A stretch of 64,000 bases of DNA from Burkholderia sp. PAMC 26561 (GTDB taxonomy: Bacteria; Pseudomonadota; Gammaproteobacteria; Burkholderiales; Burkholderiaceae), in contig NZ_CP014308.1 in the NCBI RefSeq assembly GCF_001557535.2, forward strand, positions 62,001 to 126,000. Direction: 5' to 3'. The notes beneath the pieces are model-generated. The model was not told the DNA's origin. It was given only the letters and a program-made list of their open reading frames with translations, and made no database searches. Shown here one piece after another: positions 9,337 through 18,409 of this stretch. The first letter of the stretch is position 1, and every line of letters begins with the position of its first letter. Position numbers and translations under genes: made by a program.

Positions 9337-10146
9337 GGTTCTGTCGCAATAAGGATGGTTGGGCGAGCAAGGGCGATATGATAAGTGATGCTTATTTGGC
9401 TAACGAGTAAAACTGCTCGGCGGCGTTTGAGCCGGCGCCTTTCATTTGCCCTTTCTTAATCATATGCATGAGTTCGATGCTGCCCAGCACAATGCGCGCA
9501 CACCGGAAGGTCTTGAATCCAAGCATTGGTTGGGTGCGCCGCTTGATTGCCCGATGATCCTGTTCAATAATGTGTTTAAATACTTGTTTTGGCGGATCTT
9601 GATCGGTGTGTCGCGCTGGGCGTTCAGCGTCTCAAGCGCGGCCACATTTGAGCCACTTTTATCGATTGTAATCGTCTCAGGTTCGCCGTTCTTATCGATC
9701 GACTTCTCGAATAACGCTGCGCCGCGGCCTTATCGCGATGGGCTCGTAGCAGAAAATCAACCGTGTGGCCGGCCTTGTCCACTGCGCGATAGAAGTACTT
9801 CCATTTCCCCTTGATCTTGATATACGTCTCATCGACGCGCCAGCTCCTGCCCACCGCTCGCTTATGCCGGCGGAACGCTTTCTCAAGAACGGGCAGCATT
9901 TTGATCGCCCACCGGTGCACCGTCGAGTGATCGACCTCGATGCCGCGCTCCCCCATCATCTCTTCCAGGTTTCGCACACTCAGCCCATAGGCGACATACC
10001 AGCGCACGCACATCAACATCACGTCAAGCGGATAGTGAAGGGGTTTCAACACACGCGCTAAGGCTGGCGTCAGGGTCTTTTTCATCGGGTAGCGGTTTCA
10101 TTTTATCGACCCAAATCATATCGCACCACCTTATTGCGACAGAACC
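9337..10146. mobile_element. IS6-family insertion sequence (degenerate)
   Basis: The element is bounded by inverted ends reading GGTTCTGTCGCAATAAGG inward from 9337 and from 10146; these 18 bases match perfectly and are the typical IS6 terminal sequence. The only gene is a transposase on the minus strand, broken twice. The 8-base flanks (CTCGAAAC left, GAGGAAAA right) are not a direct repeat, so the insertion is old, rearranged, or arose by cointegrate resolution. Confidence 0.85.
9392..10085 (-). pseudogene. IS6-family transposase with two frameshifts
   Basis: Residues read in three frames reconstruct an IS6 transposase of about 230 residues: MKKTLTPALARVLKPLHYPL with the HTH region, VGRSWRVDETYIKIKGKW (first Asp), DKAGHTVDFLL, then after a lost base near 9709 EPETITIDKSGSNVAALE (second Asp), and after another lost base near 9575 the end IIEQDHRAIKRRTQPMLGF (catalytic Glu) to a TAA at 9392-9394. 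Both lesions are single-base losses. The element cannot make its own transposase from this copy. Confidence 0.85.
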
Positions 10147-10158
10147 GAGGAAAAGCGA

Positions 10159-11736
10159 TCAAACGTCGGGATTGGACGCAATGAATTTTGCGAACGCCGT
10201 GTAAGGCGCATTTGACTTAACGCCATCGGTCATGATCCCGTATGTGTCGTTGCCGCTATCGAGAACATAATACATCGTGGACTGTATGTTATGAGTTTTA
10301 CGAGCCTGATGAAGGTTTGATAATTGTGTCGTAATGTAGGCGGCCCGATACGACTGCGTCTGTTCGGGTCCCGTGTTCCACTCCGTTATCATGAAGGGCA
10401 CGCCGTATCGAGCCTTGCAATACGTAGGCAAATCAAATGCCGGGCCCGCGCCGTCAGTACCAATATTAAAGATGTCGCCATAGACTTCGTAGTTGTGCCA
10501 CGTGGTAATGTCCCATCGCACCTTTGCATATCCGGCTGTGCCGTCGGGTTGAGACCCTTCCCACAGTGCGTCGGCAGCACCGATGTCGGCAGCACAAAAG
10601 TTGATACCGCATTTCGCGCTCGGTTGAACAGACTTGACCCCATCGATCATGCCCCGCATGACGCCCCGCATGGCCGGCCAGTTTGCATTGTTGAAGTCGC
10701 TCGCTGCGTTACCTGCTTGTTTAAAGTCTTTAATGGTTGAGACCTGCCGCGTCAGCTCGTTTCCGCATTCGTACATTGTCACGCCGTATTGCTTGAGTCG
10801 GCTGGCGACGGTCGATCCAACCATATATGCCTGGTTGTACGCAACCTGTTCCCCGCGCAGCACGTTGCCAAAAGCATCCGTCATCCCCTGATTAACAAGC
10901 ACAAATAACGTGAGGCCGGCCGACTGAAAAGCTTGCGCTAGTGCAGAGACAGCCGCGAGCTGTTTCGGATCGTCGCTGCATCCAACGCGGTAGGTCGAAA
11001 TGCCCATCCCCTTTAAGATCGCGACGACTTGGGCGGGTGTATATCGATAATCAAAGTGTCCGTTCATTCCGAAAAAGGTTCCGGCAGTCGCAGGCACTGG
11101 TATCCGTGGGTCTGTCGCATGTAGCCATCCAGCCGCGCCGACCCCGGACCAAACGTAGAACTGACCGCTGGTGTTCTTGTGCCAGATCATGCCGGCGTAC
11201 CATAAAAGCAGCGCAACGTTGTAATTGATCCCCGCCACGACGCCTTCTCGATACACAACGCCGTTCGCCACTGTCCAACGTCGACCCTCGGCGTCGTTGA
11301 TATAGGCCCCCGACGGAATGGTTGTGCCGTTGGGCGATGTGCCTTTCTCCGAACGCGGGTCTAGGCATGCGGACCATCCCGAGCCTGACCACGAATAGAA
11401 CTTCCCGGATGTATTTTGATGATAAATGGTGCTGCTGTACCACAACATGAGCACAGCGTCGTAGTTAACGCCGGCGGTCGCGCCATTCTTTTTGACCACC
11501 CCTCCGATCAATGTCCAAGTTGCGCCGCTGCTATCCGTAATTGACGAGGCCGGAGGCATCGTTGTTCCGTTCGAAGAGCCGCTATTGATCGCCGCGTTCC
11601 GCAATGCCGAGACGCTTGCCGCAACGTTCGGACTTGCTCCGCCGCTTCCTATATCAGACCCACCGCCGCAAGCGGTCAATACATATGTACTGCTAAAGGC
11701 GACAAGGCCGCCCAGGAATTGACGACGTTTTATCAT
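10159..11736 (-). CDS. Exported glycoside-hydrolase-like lipoprotein with two tandem N-terminal repeats
   Basis: The 525-residue product starts MIKRRQFLGGLVAFSSTYVL followed by TACGGGS, combining a twin-arginine-like RRQFLGG with a lipobox (LTAC). Residues about 58-128 and 136-210 are two copies of a roughly 73-residue module (NGTTMPPASSITDSSGATW and NGTTIPSGAYINDAEGRRW at their starts, each ending near FYSWSG/FYVWSG). The rest is a TIM-barrel-like catalytic domain with an acid/base pair in ECGNELT (Asn326-Glu327) and a likely nucleophile in MITEWNTG (Glu452), the arrangement of clan GH-A glycosidases such as GH39 or GH5. It probably cleaves a polysaccharide at the cell surface. Family number and substrate are uncertain. 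Confidence 0.8.
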   Translation of the reverse strand: MIKRRQFLGGLVAFSSTYVLTACGGGSDIGSGGASPNVAASVSALRNAAINSGSSNGTTMPPASSITDSSGATWTLIGGVVKKNGATAGVNYDAVLMLWYSSTIYHQNTSGKFYSWSGSGWSACLDPRSEKGTSPNGTTIPSGAYINDAEGRRWTVANGVVYREGVVAGINYNVALLLWYAGMIWHKNTSGQFYVWSGVGAAGWLHATDPRIPVPATAGTFFGMNGHFDYRYTPAQVVAILKGMGISTYRVGCSDDPKQLAAVSALAQAFQSAGLTLFVLVNQGMTDAFGNVLRGEQVAYNQAYMVGSTVASRLKQYGVTMYECGNELTRQVSTIKDFKQAGNAASDFNNANWPAMRGVMRGMIDGVKSVQPSAKCGINFCAADIGAADALWEGSQPDGTAGYAKVRWDITTWHNYEVYGDIFNIGTDGAGPAFDLPTYCKARYGVPFMITEWNTGPEQTQSYRAAYITTQLSNLHQARKTHNIQSTMYYVLDSGNDTYGIMTDGVKSNAPYTAFAKFIASNPDV

Positions 11737-12204
11737 GGCGAGTTCATCCCTGTCGGCGCTGGCCGACTCTAAATTTTTTCGAGGTGTTTTCTCTCACGTC
11801 TTTAAACGACGACATGGTGAGAAAATGATCCGTAATCCTAATTAGTGAAACTGAAGATCGTGCTTTTATGCGTGTTAATTGTTAAGGCGAATAGAAATTT
11901 CCCGGCTTAGGGGAGCGTTTCCCAACTTACGCGCGCACTTAAGCCGACCAAGACAAAAAGACAAATCAGGTATTAATTACTTCTCGTCACGCTGATGTAC
12001 AGGCAAATAATACGACATCATCTGTGCGTCAGCGCACGCTGTTCGATGACATAAGAGGATTTAGCAAAGGGCTGCTTCCGTTGGCAGATTACCGTTCGTA
12101 ATCTTCCGGAGAATCCATCTTGGAGGGTTTAATCTCACAAAATGTAACTCAAAAGGGAAATTTATGCCGTATACAAAGCGAGACGGGTATAATATACCGA
12201 TCGT
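11737..12204. other. AT-richer intergenic region, no gene seen
   Basis: About 470 bases upstream of the glycosidase gene. It is AT-richer than its neighbours and must hold that gene's promoter, but I find no convincing motif pair, RNA or ORF. Confidence 0.5.
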
Positions 12205-12718
12205 TCGCCGTCAGGGAGGAACACATTGCTCCTCTTCGTGATGGTTCGGTGGACCTCGATATCGGCGCCGGGGGCAGCATGGGTCCTGAGATCTGCACCG
12301 AACAGCTTATGGAGGACGCATTTGTTTGCGCTGGTCGCGCAAACCATTCCATATTGATGGAGAAGGTCACCCTGCAAGCCTATGCCAACGGCAATCATGT
12401 GGTGGCGTCTCGGCGCGGGCGCGCCTACGGCCGATAGATGAGATTTTGGCGGCCGCGTATATTGTTCGCCGTGTACCCCTGATCGTACCGGACACTTTGG
12501 CCGCCCTCGCGCTTGCGGCAACGTCAAATTATCTCGCGACGGCTCCCCGTATCGTCGCCCTGTGGGGCGTCAAGACCATGAACCTCGGGGTATTTCCTCT
12601 GCCGTTCGCTATTCCACCGATGACGATGTTTCAATCGTGGCATCTGCGGCTCTCTTCGGACTTCGCCCATCAGTGGTTGCGCGAGTGTATGGCCGCTATC
12701 GCGCGAGACGCTGCTTGA
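12205..12718 (+). pseudogene. LysR-family regulator remnant (effector domain only)
   Basis: Two frames together give the effector-binding domain of a LysR regulator: EEHIAPLRDGSVDLDIGAGG, SMGPEICTEQLMEDAFVCAG, then after a frameshift near 12425 the segment VRRVPLIVPDTLAALALAAT, TAPRIVALWGV and FPLPFAIPPMTMFQSWHLR. The DNA-binding N-terminus is absent. It ends in TGA at 12716-12718, shortly before the TetR-family gene's 3' end. Non-functional. Confidence 0.75.
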
Positions 12719-12800
12719 GCATTTCCTGAAGGTTCGGCGCACGACTTCGGTCTAGTCCCGCCGATAACGGATAGATTGGGAACATGCAGATGGTGGTGGT

Positions 12801-13433
12801 TCAACCGTAAGGCGAGCCTGCCATTGCAGCTTTCAGGCCGATGGCGCCCTTGTTGACAATCGCAAGAAAGGCGGCATTTGCTGCCACTGAGTCTCGGCTC
12901 TGTCGAAAGGTTCGGTGTCCCTGTATGAAGGCGGCGGTCCACGTTGCCAGCAGCACATTGGCCGCGAAGTAAGCGTCGGAATCTTCGGCTTCGCGCCCTA
13001 CGCATTCAGCCAGCGCCGCCGTGACGACATGTGCGATCTCGTCGCGTATTCCTCTGGCGCGGGCCTTGAGGGTTTCGCTGCGCTCGATCGTCGCGATGAA
13101 GCCTTGGCTTCGCACGGAAAATTCAACGGCGGGATGTCGTTCGGCGATCAGCCGATGCGCGAGCAGTCGGTACGCTTCGATCGGCGCGACGCCGGGGTCG
13201 CGCTGCCGAAGGGCTTCTCGCAATACCTCGCGCGCCTCTTCGTCACGATCGAAGAACATGTCTTCCTTGCGGGGGAAGTGGTTGAACACGGTCATTCGCC
13301 CGACGTCGGCCGCTGCCGCGATCTCATCCACCGTCACATCATCGAAGCCCCGCTCCAGGAAGAGGCGCGTAGCGGCATTGGAGATACCTTGCCGCGTGGC
13401 GAGGCGCTTACGCGATCGGCGATCAGAGAGCAT
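12801..13433 (-). CDS. TetR-family repressor
   Basis: The 210-residue product has the TetR DNA-binding domain at its N-terminus (ATRLFLERGFDDVTVDEIAA, then AAADVGRMTVFNHFPRKEDM, HTH roughly residues 30-55) and a helical ligand domain with conserved C-terminal helices (NVLLATWTAAFIQGHRTFRQ). It is divergent from the tetA-like efflux gene, and the 135-base gap contains operator-like palindromes, so it very probably represses that transporter and itself. Inducer unknown. Confidence 0.92.
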   Translation of the reverse strand: MLSDRRSRKRLATRQGISNAATRLFLERGFDDVTVDEIAAAADVGRMTVFNHFPRKEDMFFDRDEEAREVLREALRQRDPGVAPIEAYRLLAHRLIAERHPAVEFSVRSQGFIATIERSETLKARARGIRDEIAHVVTAALAECVGREAEDSDAYFAANVLLATWTAAFIQGHRTFRQSRDSVAANAAFLAIVNKGAIGLKAAMAGSPYG

Positions 13434-13454
13434 TGACTTATCGTTTTCTTAAAA

Positions 13455-13484
13455 ATATACTCAGTATATGTTTATATCTAGTAT
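13455..13484. promoter_or_regulatory. Operator-like palindromes between tetR-type gene and efflux gene
   Basis: ATATACTCAGTATAT (13455-13469) is a perfect 15-base palindrome around a central C. ATATCTAGTAT at 13474-13484 resembles its core ATACTCAGTAT with a 17-base offset. The position, 22 bases upstream of the repressor start, is as expected for a TetR-type operator. Binding is inferred. Confidence 0.6.
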
Positions 13485-13568
13485 TGTCAATCATGCGGTC
13501 GAAATTAAGCTGAGGTTGCCGGTGATTGATCTGACGTTGGGCAGATTGCGCATCGGCGGGCGGCGACC

Positions 13569-14756
13569 GTGAACAAGCCCCTGGTTGTGATCTACACCGC
13601 CATTTGTCTCGATGCGGTCGGGATCGGCTTAATCTTTCCCATCCTGCCGCGGCTGATCGAGGACGTGACCCATGCCGGCAACGTTGCGCCCTATCTCGGC
13701 GTCCTGACCGCGCTCTACGCAGCCATGCAATTTGTCTTCGCACCGGTGCTCGGCGCATTGAGCGATCGGCTCGGTCGCCGCCCAGTGCTACTGATCTCTC
13801 TCGCCGGGGCGGCCATCAATTACTTGGTGATGGCAGTTGCGCCGTACCTCTGGCTGCTGTTTGTCGGCCGCTCCATCGCCGGACTGACCAGCGCCAATAT
13901 CTCCGTTGCAACCGCCTACATCACCGACGTTTCGCCGGAAGATACACGCGCGCGGCGCTTCGGCCTGTTCAATGCCATGTTCGGCATTGGCTTCATCGTT
14001 GGCCCGGTCCTCGGCGGCGTTCTCGGCGACTACTGGCTTAGGCTCCCGTTCATCGCCGCTGCGGTGCTGAACGCGGGCAATCTGTTGCTCGCGCTATTCG
14101 TTCTTCCGGAGTCACGCACGCCAAGCCGCAAGAAGATCGACCTCGCCGCGCTTAATCCGCTGCGCCCATTGCGATGGGTGTTCTCGATGAAGGCCTTGAT
14201 CCCTGTCGTTGCCACCTTTTTCGTCTTAAGCGCCACGGGCGAAGTGTACGGCGTCTGCTGGGCGCTCTGGGGCAATGACGTGTTCCGGTGGAACGGCCTC
14301 TGGATCGGTCTGTCGTTGGGGGCCTTCGGTGTCTGCCAGTCGCTGGCGCAGGCCTTTCTGCCCGGCCCCGCCGTCAAGCTGCTTGGAGAGCGCCGGACCG
14401 TGCTGACCGGAATCGCTGGAGCCTGCGTCGCGCTGATCGTCATGGCTTTCGCCACGCAAGGCTGGATGGTCTTCGCGATCATGCCGGTCTTTGCCCTCGC
14501 GGGCATCGGAACTCCAGCACTGCAGTCCCTTTCTACGCGCCTCGTCGACGACAGCCGGCAGGGCCAGTTGCAGGGAGTCCTGGCGTCGGCCGTCAGCCTT
14601 GCATCAATCGTCGGGCCGCTCGTGTTCTCGACCTTCTACTTCGTCGTTCGCGAACACTGGCCGGGGGCGATCTGGCTCTCGGCGGTGGTCGTCAACGCGC
14701 TCGCTATCCCCCTCGTGCTCGGCTTGGGGTTTCAAACCGAAAGGAAAACCGCATGA
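13569..14756 (+). CDS. MFS efflux transporter of the TetA (tetracycline/H+ antiporter) type
   Basis: The 395-residue integral membrane protein starts at GTG (13569) with MNKPLVVIYTAICLDAVGIG, as in DHA1 group TetA proteins. The loop 2-3 signature is GALSDRLGRRPVLLISL, motif C-like GIGFIVGPVLGGVLGDYW lies in TM5, and hydrophobic segments fit 12 helices. A TetR-family gene is divergent, the classical tet arrangement. The stop overlaps the next gene (GCATGA), so the oxidoreductase is co-translated. Actual substrate cannot be assigned; chromosomal homologues often export other drugs. Confidence 0.88.
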   Translation: MNKPLVVIYTAICLDAVGIGLIFPILPRLIEDVTHAGNVAPYLGVLTALYAAMQFVFAPVLGALSDRLGRRPVLLISLAGAAINYLVMAVAPYLWLLFVGRSIAGLTSANISVATAYITDVSPEDTRARRFGLFNAMFGIGFIVGPVLGGVLGDYWLRLPFIAAAVLNAGNLLLALFVLPESRTPSRKKIDLAALNPLRPLRWVFSMKALIPVVATFFVLSATGEVYGVCWALWGNDVFRWNGLWIGLSLGAFGVCQSLAQAFLPGPAVKLLGERRTVLTGIAGACVALIVMAFATQGWMVFAIMPVFALAGIGTPALQSLSTRLVDDSRQGQLQGVLASAVSLASIVGPLVFSTFYFVVREHWPGAIWLSAVVVNALAIPLVLGLGFQTERKTA

Positions 14757-15661
14757 AAGCAGCTCAGTTCAGTGAATATGGAGGCCCGGAGGTCGTTCAG
14801 GTTGTCAACGTCGATGAGCCGCACGCCGGTCCCGGGCAAGTCCGGATCGCGGTCCGGGCTGCCGGGGTAAATCCCTCGGACTGGAAACGTCGGGACGGAC
14901 AATACCGCGCGTTCGAGGAGGTGACTTTTCCCTCGGGCTTTGGCGTCGAGGCGTCGGGCGTTGTGGATGAGGTCGGGCCGGGTGTTTCCAACGTCGCGAT
15001 CGGAGACGCCGTCTTCGGCTTCGGCGAGAACACGATGGCGCAATATGCGGTTCTCACGCATTGGGCTCAAAAGCCAGAAGATCTGTCGTTCGACGTGGCG
15101 GCCGGGCTTCCGGTGATCGTCGACACGGCGACGCGCGCCCTCGATGAAGTTGGCGTGAAAGCCGGTCAAACGCTGCTTGTCAGCGGCGCCGCGGGCGGAA
15201 TTGGTTCGGCCGTTCTCCAGCTCGCGCGCCTGCGCGGGATCAACGTCATTGGTACGGCGAGCGCGCCGAAGCATGACTATCTGCGCGACCTCGGCGCCAT
15301 CCCCACGACCTACGGATCAGGACTGGCGGAACGTGTCAGGACGCTTGCGCCGCAGGGCGTCGGCGCCGCCCTCGATCTCGTCGGTTCGGGGGTTATCCCG
15401 GAATTGATCGAGATCGTCGGCGATCCTTCACATGTCCTCTCCGTCGCAGATTTCTCGGCCGAGCAATATGGCGCGAAGTTTTCTCATGGGCCTCCAAAGG
15501 ACCCGGAAAAGATTTTCGCTGATGTGGCACAACTTTGTTCAGAGGGCCTTTTCCGCTTACGTGTGGAACAGACCTATCCGCTTGAGCAAACTGCGGAGGC
15601 GCAAGAAGTCAGTGCCAAAGGGCGGGTTACAGGCAAGCTCATTATTTTCATCGACGGCTAG
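14753..15661 (+). CDS. NADP-dependent quinone oxidoreductase (zeta-crystallin type)
   Basis: The 302-residue product belongs to the zinc-independent quinone oxidoreductase group of the medium-chain reductases: MKAAQFSEYGGPEVVQVVNV at the N-terminus, AGVNPSDWKRRDG, and the nucleotide-binding fold VSGAAGGIGSAVLQLARLRG near residue 145. No zinc ligands are seen. The ATG at 14753 overlaps the efflux gene's stop, marking a two-gene operon with it. A detoxification role beside an efflux pump is plausible inference. Confidence 0.9.
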   Translation: MKAAQFSEYGGPEVVQVVNVDEPHAGPGQVRIAVRAAGVNPSDWKRRDGQYRAFEEVTFPSGFGVEASGVVDEVGPGVSNVAIGDAVFGFGENTMAQYAVLTHWAQKPEDLSFDVAAGLPVIVDTATRALDEVGVKAGQTLLVSGAAGGIGSAVLQLARLRGINVIGTASAPKHDYLRDLGAIPTTYGSGLAERVRTLAPQGVGAALDLVGSGVIPELIEIVGDPSHVLSVADFSAEQYGAKFSHGPPKDPEKIFADVAQLCSEGLFRLRVEQTYPLEQTAEAQEVSAKGRVTGKLIIFIDG

Positions 15662-15701
15662 CTGGGCTTTAACGCGCAATTATTTTCGGGTTCGGCAGAT
15701 T

Positions 15702-15739
15702 GGGGTTAAGGCGCAGTGGAACGGAAACTGGATTAAGCC
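15702..15739 (+). repeat. Tn3-family terminal inverted repeat (38 bp)
   Basis: The sequence begins GGGGTTAAGGCGCAGTGGAA and continues CGGAAACTGG..., closely following the Tn3 terminal repeat pattern (GGGGTC...CTCAGTGGAACGAAAACTC). The stop codon of the transposase tail (15733-15735) lies inside it, as is usual in this family. It marks a transposon end 41 bases downstream of the quinone-oxidoreductase gene. Confidence 0.75.
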
Positions 15740-16020
15740 TTTTCATGAGTCGGTGACTGCCGGATCTCGTAGGGGTCGCATTCGCGCTTGGCCACGGCAT
15801 CGGGCATCGAAAACGAATACCGCCCCAGCATGTTAATGTGGCTCGTTCAACAGCGGCGACAGTCGTGCCATGTCTGCTTCCTTGAACACGTAACCTTTTC
15901 CCCGCAATTGGTTTTAGGCGGCTTCGCCTCTAAGTAGATCGTGTTCCACAACACAACCATTCGTGCACGCTCGCGATAAGCCGTCTTATCGCAATGGCCC
16001 GACTTCCCGCCTGAATTTGC
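15733..16020 (-). pseudogene. Tn3-family transposase TnpA, C-terminal tail
   Basis: Reading leftward gives TAYRERARMVVLWNTIYLEA, then KGYVFKEADMARLSPLLNE and, after one extra base near 15841, HINMLGRYSFSMPDAVAKRE up to a TAA within the terminal repeat. These are the conserved last 90 or so residues of Tn3-type DDE transposases (ALWNT.Y and L.P...EHIN..G.Y motifs). Everything upstream is lost or scrambled beyond about 16020. Confidence 0.78.
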
Positions 16021-16772
16021 AAATGTGAAAACGGTCGCTCTTTTTGCAGGACGACGCAGTACCGGGTCGCGGCCTCATCTTCAAATGTGTGCCGGTGCGA
16101 TGGCCGGAAGTGCTGCAACAAGCCGCCATACGGTATTCGCGCTCTTCAACCTTCACCGGCTGTTGACTGAGCGCCTCATCTTTGATGCGAACCAAAAGTG
16201 GCGATAGGCAGTAGGGGGTTGTGGTGCTGACGCGGCACATGGCACATGGCGCACGACACTGTATTGCCCAGAATGGCGTGTCCCGAGCGGCGCTCCTCAC
16301 CGATAAGTCAGCGTCGGCATATAGCAGTTCCGTATGCAAATGCGCATATATCGCGACCAGCCAGCGTCGTGGACAATTTCGTGAGAAGCAGATGAGTTCT
16401 GGCGGCGTTCCGACACATTTGATGTAACTCCGATGCACCCCGGTTTCGAAGGCGCAGCGAGCGTCTATCAAAATCCATGTCTGGATCAAAGCGATCACAT
16501 GGCATGAAAGGTGATGACATCGAGCAACGGCACGCTTGAATACTTGATTCCAAAAAAATATGGCTGTTGAGATGTCGAATACCTCGAGCACCGCGATCGC
16601 CACAAGCAGTACCAAACCCTCGCCTTTCAAGCGCATTTTGGTTCGAGCAGTCACCATCTACTCCCAGCGAACTCTATTAGCTAGCCGGCACCAATCGCTT
16701 TGCGCTCGCCTTTTCACATGTAATGCAATCAGTCATGGGGCGATCAACGTCGGTTAGGAGTCCAATCATCTT
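16021..16772. other. Degenerate region, no intact gene
   Basis: Between the tnpA tail and corA. Leftward frames around 16020-16200 contain protein-like scraps (LLVRIKDEALSQQPVKVEER) that look like decayed mobile DNA, but I cannot name them. Nothing convincing lies between 16230 and 16772. Confidence 0.45.
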
Positions 16773-17744
16773 TCACACCCAACCGGCACTTTTGAGCCTC
16801 CAGTAAAGGGTAGCGCAACCAGTCACCGTGACAAATAAGGTCACGGGGTAACCCCACATAGTTTTCAACTCCGGCATCCATTCAAAATTCATCCCGTACA
16901 TACTAAATATCAAAGTTGGCACGGCAAGTATTGCCGCCCAGCCCGCGAGTCGCTTGACCACTTCGTTCTGCCTGACGGACACAAGGGCTAAGTTGACATG
17001 CATAGCGTTTGTCAGCATCTCGCGCATATCTTCAGTCGTGGTGATTACCTGATGCGCATGATCCTGGACATCGCGTACGTAGGCGCGCAAATCTTTTGGA
17101 ATAGTGTCCTCGTGGAACCGAATCAGTTGATTGCATATGTCGTCCATCGGAATGGCGGCATTGCGTAACTTAAGTAGATGACGCCGGAGGTCATACAATT
17201 TCTCAACCGCCGCCTGGTCGAAATCGGATGTGAACATGTCCGCCTCGAGCGCATCGAACTGTTCTTCGAACTGACTGACAATTGGGCGGTAGTTGTCGAC
17301 GACAAAATCAAGCACGGAATACAGCGCATACCCGGGGCCCTTGCTAAGCAGCTTTGGATTTTCCTCGACGCGTGTGCGAATAGCAGCGTAGCTTGAAGAA
17401 GCGCCGTGCCTGACTGTCACGAGAAAATTCTTTCCCACAAAAAGGTGGGTTTCGCCGTACTGCACTTCACCATCCACCAATTGTGCGGTTTTGATGACAA
17501 TGAAAAGCGAATCGCCATACACCTCGATTTTGGGACGCTGGTGGGCGGTGAGTGCATCCTCGATTGCGAGGTCATGCAAGCCAAACTCTTCCTGAATCTT
17601 TCGCAAGAAAGTGTCATCAGGCTGCCAGAGGCCAACCCAGACGAAAGTGTCAGGTTCTTTTACAACCTCACTGATATCGTCGATGGTGACGTCGCTTAAA
17701 CGCTTACCTGCTCGGTAAGCAACGCTGTTGACGACCATGGCCAT
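16773..17744 (-). CDS. corA: CorA-type magnesium/cobalt channel
   Basis: The 323-residue product is a homopentameric divalent-cation channel of the inner membrane. Diagnostic features are the pore signature SMYGMNFEWMPEL between two C-terminal transmembrane helices (LAGWAAILAVPTLIFS and VTLFVTVTGCATLYW) and a long cytoplasmic N-terminal domain with FVWVGLWQPDD and the stalk helix. The start is set at MAMVVNSVAYRAG (17744) because a strong AAAGGAG ribosome site precedes it by about 7 bases; the longer in-frame reading adds 74 residues without homology character. No partner genes. Confidence 0.93.
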   Translation of the reverse strand: MAMVVNSVAYRAGKRLSDVTIDDISEVVKEPDTFVWVGLWQPDDTFLRKIQEEFGLHDLAIEDALTAHQRPKIEVYGDSLFIVIKTAQLVDGEVQYGETHLFVGKNFLVTVRHGASSSYAAIRTRVEENPKLLSKGPGYALYSVLDFVVDNYRPIVSQFEEQFDALEADMFTSDFDQAAVEKLYDLRRHLLKLRNAAIPMDDICNQLIRFHEDTIPKDLRAYVRDVQDHAHQVITTTEDMREMLTNAMHVNLALVSVRQNEVVKRLAGWAAILAVPTLIFSMYGMNFEWMPELKTMWGYPVTLFVTVTGCATLYWRLKSAGWV

Positions 17745-18409
17745 CGGTTTCTCCTTTACATCGTCTCGTTTCATTTGGGGGATCACTGAAGGTTTAGTTA
17801 AGGCGCTCAAAGAATCGAGATTGACGGCTCCTGATAGTACATGTCCAACAGCCAATCTGTCCTTGGTGATGGAAGCCTCTATCCTGTTGCCGCGTTTGGC
17901 GATCGCTTGGTCTGGCTGATCTTTATTGTTGCTTCCTATGCGCATATCGAAGCGCTCATCCGCCACCCACCGAGTCGGACGCGCCCGGTCGGGCTCATGA
18001 CGGCAAGCAGCGAGACGCTACGGCTCGGGCGTCGAAAAAATCAGCAGCGTACGCGCTAGCGCTCTTCAACGCACCGGTGATCGGCGTAATCAATCTGTAT
18101 TAATCCGCGAGGCTGAGCGCTAGCGGATCTTCGGGGCGCTGGCGAAGAAGCGTCCACGGCAAGCCGTCGTTATGATCCGGCGAACAGTTTTTTTTCCGAA
18201 GCAGAGGTCGTGGCGCTCGCGCAGTTTTCGCAACCCAGCGTGGGACCAACCTTGCTGTAGCTACTTTTTCAGTATTACCTTGTAAATGCCCATCCATGCA
18301 ATAACGATCTAAAGAAGCGCCGTTTGCCGCCGTAGACCATTGATGTAGCAGTGCACCCCGCCCAAAAAGTAGGCCACGCAATGCCAATCAAATCTAGGAA
18401 ATTAAATAG
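17745..18409. other. Divergent intergenic region
   Basis: About 660 bases between corA and the chemoreceptor gene. It must carry both promoters; I see no ORF with coding character or known RNA. A 17-base stretch at 18260-18276 recurs inverted at 29784-29800 (see rejected list). Confidence 0.45.

Noticed and set aside
18260-18276. 17-base identity (GCTACTTTTTCAGTATT) with 29784-29800, inverted
   Set aside because: Too short; flanks are unrelated and one such match in 64 kb is close to chance.
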